A DNA stretch of 7,413 nucleotides, taken from Nitrosomonadaceae bacterium (GTDB lineage: Bacteria; Pseudomonadota; Gammaproteobacteria; Burkholderiales; Usitatibacteraceae). A model generated the notes under the pieces. The model was not told the DNA's origin and did no database searches. It worked only from the letters and a program-made list of their open reading frames with translations. Shown in pieces: positions 5,324 through 7,413 of this stretch. A program made the position numbers and the translations under genes. Each line of letters starts with the position of its first letter. Within the stretch, counting starts at the first letter, position 1. The DNA is taken from contig JAJTHU010000028.1 of NCBI GenBank assembly GCA_021300055.1, positions 1-7,413 on the forward strand. The letters run 5' to 3'.

Positions 5324-6439
5324 ATGACTGATCAAAGCGAAAACCGACGGCGTTTCTTAGTGTCCGGTGCGGGTGCGAGCGCAGCGCTGCTTGCGGGTAA
5401 CGCGTCAGCGCAGTCGAGCACGTTGCCTACTGTTCGGTGGCGCTTGACGTCGAGCTTTCCGAAAAGCCTTGACGCGATCTTCGCGTCGGCCGAGATCGTT
5501 TCGAAGCGCGTGGCCAGCGCTACGGGTGGGCGCTTCACGATCCAAGTGTTTGCGGCGGGTGAGATTGTTCCGGGGCTGCAAGCGCTCGACGCAGTTCAGA
5601 ATCAAACGGTTGAATGCGCACATACGGCTGCCTACTATTACTTTGGCAAAGACCCCACGTTTGCGTTTGGCACCGCAGTGCCGTTTGGCTTAAACGCGCG
5701 CCAACAGAATGCCTGGATGTACGCAGGTGGTGGTCTCGCACTGATGCGCGAGTTCTATCAGCGCTACAACGTCATTAGCTTTCCCGGTGGCAGCACCGGC
5801 GCGCAGATGGGTGGTTGGTTTCGCAAAGAAGTGCGCAGCGTGGCCGACCTCAAGGGGCTAAAGTTTCGTATTGGCGGTTTCGCAGGGCGCGTGCTGGCGA
5901 AGCTCGGTGTTGTGCCGATGCAGATTGCTGCCACCGACATCTATCCCGCTCTGGAGAAAGGTACGATCGACGCGGCAGAGTGGGTCGGCCCGTATGATGA
6001 CGAGCGGATCGGCTTTCATAAGGTCGCCAAGAATTACTACTATCCCGGTTGGTGGGAGGGCGGCCCGCAGCTTGATATGTTTGTGAACCTCAAGGCGTGG
6101 GCAGCACTACCGCCCGAGTATCAGTCGATTTTTGAGGCCGCGTGTGCAGAAGCGAACATCACTACGCTGGCGCGCTACGACGCGCTAAACCACGGGGCGC
6201 TGAAGCGCTCGGTGTCAAACCACGGTGTGCAATTGCGCCCATTCAGTCGTGAAATCCTCGATGCTTGTTGGGTCGCCGCGCACGAGATCTACGCCGAGGA
6301 GTCGGCGCGCAATCCGATGTTCAAGAAGGTCTACGACTCTTGGCGACCTTTCCGTGACGAGCAGATTTTGTGGTTCCGCGTTGCCGAACAAAACTTTGAC
6401 CGCTACATGGCCAGTGCACAGCAGCGTGCGCCGAAATAA
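5324..6439 (+). CDS. TRAP transporter substrate-binding protein, TakP-like (DctP family)
   Basis: Periplasmic receptor of a tripartite ATP-independent (TRAP) transporter, 371 residues. It closely resembles TakP of Rhodobacter sphaeroides, which binds pyruvate and other 2-oxoacids through a cation. Shared blocks include RLTSSFPKSLDAIF (40-53), FAAGEIVPGLQALDAV (76-91), YYYFGKDPTFAF (104-115), FPGGSTGAQMGGWFRKEV (153-170), FRIGGFAGRVLAKLGVVP (181-198), DIYPALEKGTIDAAEWVGPY (205-224) and YYYPGWWEGGP (238-248). Glu219 and Trp220 match the family's ligand/cation-binding Glu-Trp, and Arg182 the conserved carboxylate-binding Arg. The N-terminus has a Tat motif RRRFL (8-12), a hydrophobic stretch and a likely cleavage after ASA (27-29). 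Only a weak GTGAG precedes the ATG, at about 10 bases. It lies 59 bases after pmbA. No DctQ or DctM membrane subunit gene adjoins it: the next gene points the other way. A 2-oxoacid ligand is inferred from similarity. Confidence 0.93.
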   Translation: MTDQSENRRRFLVSGAGASAALLAGNASAQSSTLPTVRWRLTSSFPKSLDAIFASAEIVSKRVASATGGRFTIQVFAAGEIVPGLQALDAVQNQTVECAHTAAYYYFGKDPTFAFGTAVPFGLNARQQNAWMYAGGGLALMREFYQRYNVISFPGGSTGAQMGGWFRKEVRSVADLKGLKFRIGGFAGRVLAKLGVVPMQIAATDIYPALEKGTIDAAEWVGPYDDERIGFHKVAKNYYYPGWWEGGPQLDMFVNLKAWAALPPEYQSIFEAACAEANITTLARYDALNHGALKRSVSNHGVQLRPFSREILDACWVAAHEIYAEESARNPMFKKVYDSWRPFRDEQILWFRVAEQNFDRYMASAQQRAPK

Positions 6440-6451
6440 TTGATGCGCTGA

Positions 6452-7413
6452 TCAGAGTGTCGGTAACGTGACCCGCGCTTCGGTCCCACCGCCTTCGCGC
6501 GGCAATAGGTCGAAGTTACCACCGTGCATGCGCACGATGCGATCGACGATCGCTAACCCCAGCCCGGCGCCAGATGCACCAGTGCGCGAAGAGTCCAAAC
6601 GCATGAACGGCTGCTTCAGCCGCTCGACTTCGCTCGGGGCAATACCAGGACCGCGATCAAGCACGCTTAACACCCAGCGCGGTGGCGCGGCACCGGGGGA
6701 GGCCAATTCCTTCACCTCGACATCGATGGGCGTTGTTGCGTGTTTGATTGCGTTGTCGATGAGGTTTGTGACGACACGTCGGATCGCCATCGGTCGTAGG
6801 GTCGTCACCAGTGCTTTGAGCGCGTGCAACTGAATCGTCGCGCCACCGCGTGCTGCGCGAGCCACGACATCCTCGACCAGGCGCACCACGTCAACGCGCT
6901 CCATCGGTTCGGTGCTTTCGTCGCGCGCAAAGTCCATGAACTGGCCAATCACGCCATTAATGTCCTCAATGTCATTTTCAATGTCGGCGCGTGTGGCTTG
7001 GTCGGCGGGCAGCATTTCAACCGCGAGGCGCAGGCGTGAGAGGGGCGTGCGCAAATCGTGCGACACGCCCGCCAGAAAGGTTGCTCGCTCTCGGTCGAGG
7101 CGCTGCAAATCGTGCCTCATCTGGTTGAATGCAGCCGAGACGGCACGCACTTCAGACGGGCCGATTTCGTCAAGCGGTGCGGGTGATTTACCTTGTCCCA
7201 AATCGCGTGCGGCCGATGCCAGAGCCTTGAGGGGGCGGTTGACGCGCCACATCACCAGTGCCGCGCCAAGCAGAGCGAGTAGGCCACCGAACACGCCCCA
7301 GCCGAGCCATGCCCAGGTGAAATCTTGCTCAACGATGCGCGCGCGCGGAAACACCACGTAGAAATTGGCTTGCCCAACCGGAAGGCGCGTAATGATGATT
7401 GGTGGCGCGTCCG
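6452..7413 (-). CDS. Sensor histidine kinase, EnvZ-like (N-terminus outside window)
   Basis: Inner-membrane two-component sensor that autophosphorylates on His and passes phosphate to an OmpR-family regulator. The frame stays open to the right edge, so the start and most of the periplasmic domain are missing; the GTG at 7357 is probably internal. Counting residues from that GTG, a membrane helix spans about 16-37, and a HAMP domain follows from VNRPLKALA (39-47) to about 90. The dimerisation/phosphoacceptor helix has VSHDLRTPLSRLRL (98-111, His100). The ATPase domain shows the N box NLIDNAIKH (198-206), G1 DRGPGI (234-239), F box PFMR (250-253) and G2 GAGLGLA (263-269). HDLRTPLSRLRLAVEML and FMRLDSSRT are very like EnvZ, but other EnvZ-type kinases (RisS, for example) fit equally, so no symbol is given. 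A partner regulator is expected beyond the right edge. Its 3' end lies 12 bases from the convergent TRAP receptor gene. Confidence 0.94.
   Translation of the reverse strand, partial: DAPPIIITRLPVGQANFYVVFPRARIVEQDFTWAWLGWGVFGGLLALLGAALVMWRVNRPLKALASAARDLGQGKSPAPLDEIGPSEVRAVSAAFNQMRHDLQRLDRERATFLAGVSHDLRTPLSRLRLAVEMLPADQATRADIENDIEDINGVIGQFMDFARDESTEPMERVDVVRLVEDVVARAARGGATIQLHALKALVTTLRPMAIRRVVTNLIDNAIKHATTPIDVEVKELASPGAAPPRWVLSVLDRGPGIAPSEVERLKQPFMRLDSSRTGASGAGLGLAIVDRIVRMHGGNFDLLPREGGGTEARVTLPTL

Noticed and set aside
4732..5331. Open frame of 199 codons on the + strand in another frame of pmbA
   Set aside because: It lies inside the conserved C-terminal coding part of pmbA, is rich in Ser/Arg/Pro/Cys as expected of an off-frame reading, and has no family resemblance.
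7355..7357. GTG at 7357 as the start of the histidine kinase gene
   Set aside because: The same frame continues without a stop to the window edge, and starting here would remove the first membrane helix and sensor region expected of this kinase type. The gene is treated as truncated by the window.

Overview
This window reads as ordinary chromosomal DNA of a moderately GC-rich Gram-negative proteobacterium, most likely a betaproteobacterium in or near Burkholderiales. The reasons are Mog and DarP sequences of proteobacterial type, darP lying divergent to pmbA (a neighbourhood I recall from beta- and gammaproteobacteria), a Tat-exported TakP-like TRAP receptor, and an EnvZ-type kinase. The taxon is inference only. 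Genes cover nearly all of the window, and I see no tRNA, rRNA, insertion sequence, phage gene or CRISPR array.

Layout. (1) Positions 1-1811, + strand: the C-terminal catalytic half of a class III adenylate cyclase (start outside the window), then 53 bases later a patatin-like phospholipase with a strong ribosome binding site. (2) Positions 1843-3752, - strand: a compact operon read in the order darP (ribosome assembly), mog (molybdenum cofactor), then an alpha/beta-hydrolase carboxylesterase. The first pair overlaps by 4 bases (ATGA). In the second pair the upstream stop codon lies next to the downstream Shine-Dalgarno sequence, so translation is probably coupled. (3) Positions 3753-3923: the only sizeable intergenic region, a divergent control region with a GC-rich imperfect hairpin and a candidate sigma70 promoter that would give pmbA a leaderless or very short-leader transcript. 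(4) Positions 3924-6439, + strand: pmbA/tldE, then a TRAP receptor closely resembling 2-oxoacid-binding TakP, preceded by a 12-bp perfect palindrome. (5) Positions 6452-7413, - strand: an EnvZ-like sensor kinase, N-terminus off the window, meeting the receptor gene tail to tail only 12 bases apart.

How the genes work together. The three - strand genes are linked by expression rather than by one pathway. PmbA works with TldD, which is not in this window. The TRAP receptor has no membrane subunits on either side and must pair with ones encoded elsewhere. The cyclase-phospholipase pair may be one transcription unit. It superficially resembles the 'nucleotide cyclase plus lipase effector' layout of some phage-defence systems, but its sequence features point to ordinary cAMP signalling. 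I did not find a convincing undescribed system. The best leads are the orphan TRAP receptor, the cyclase-patatin pairing, and the start of pmbA.
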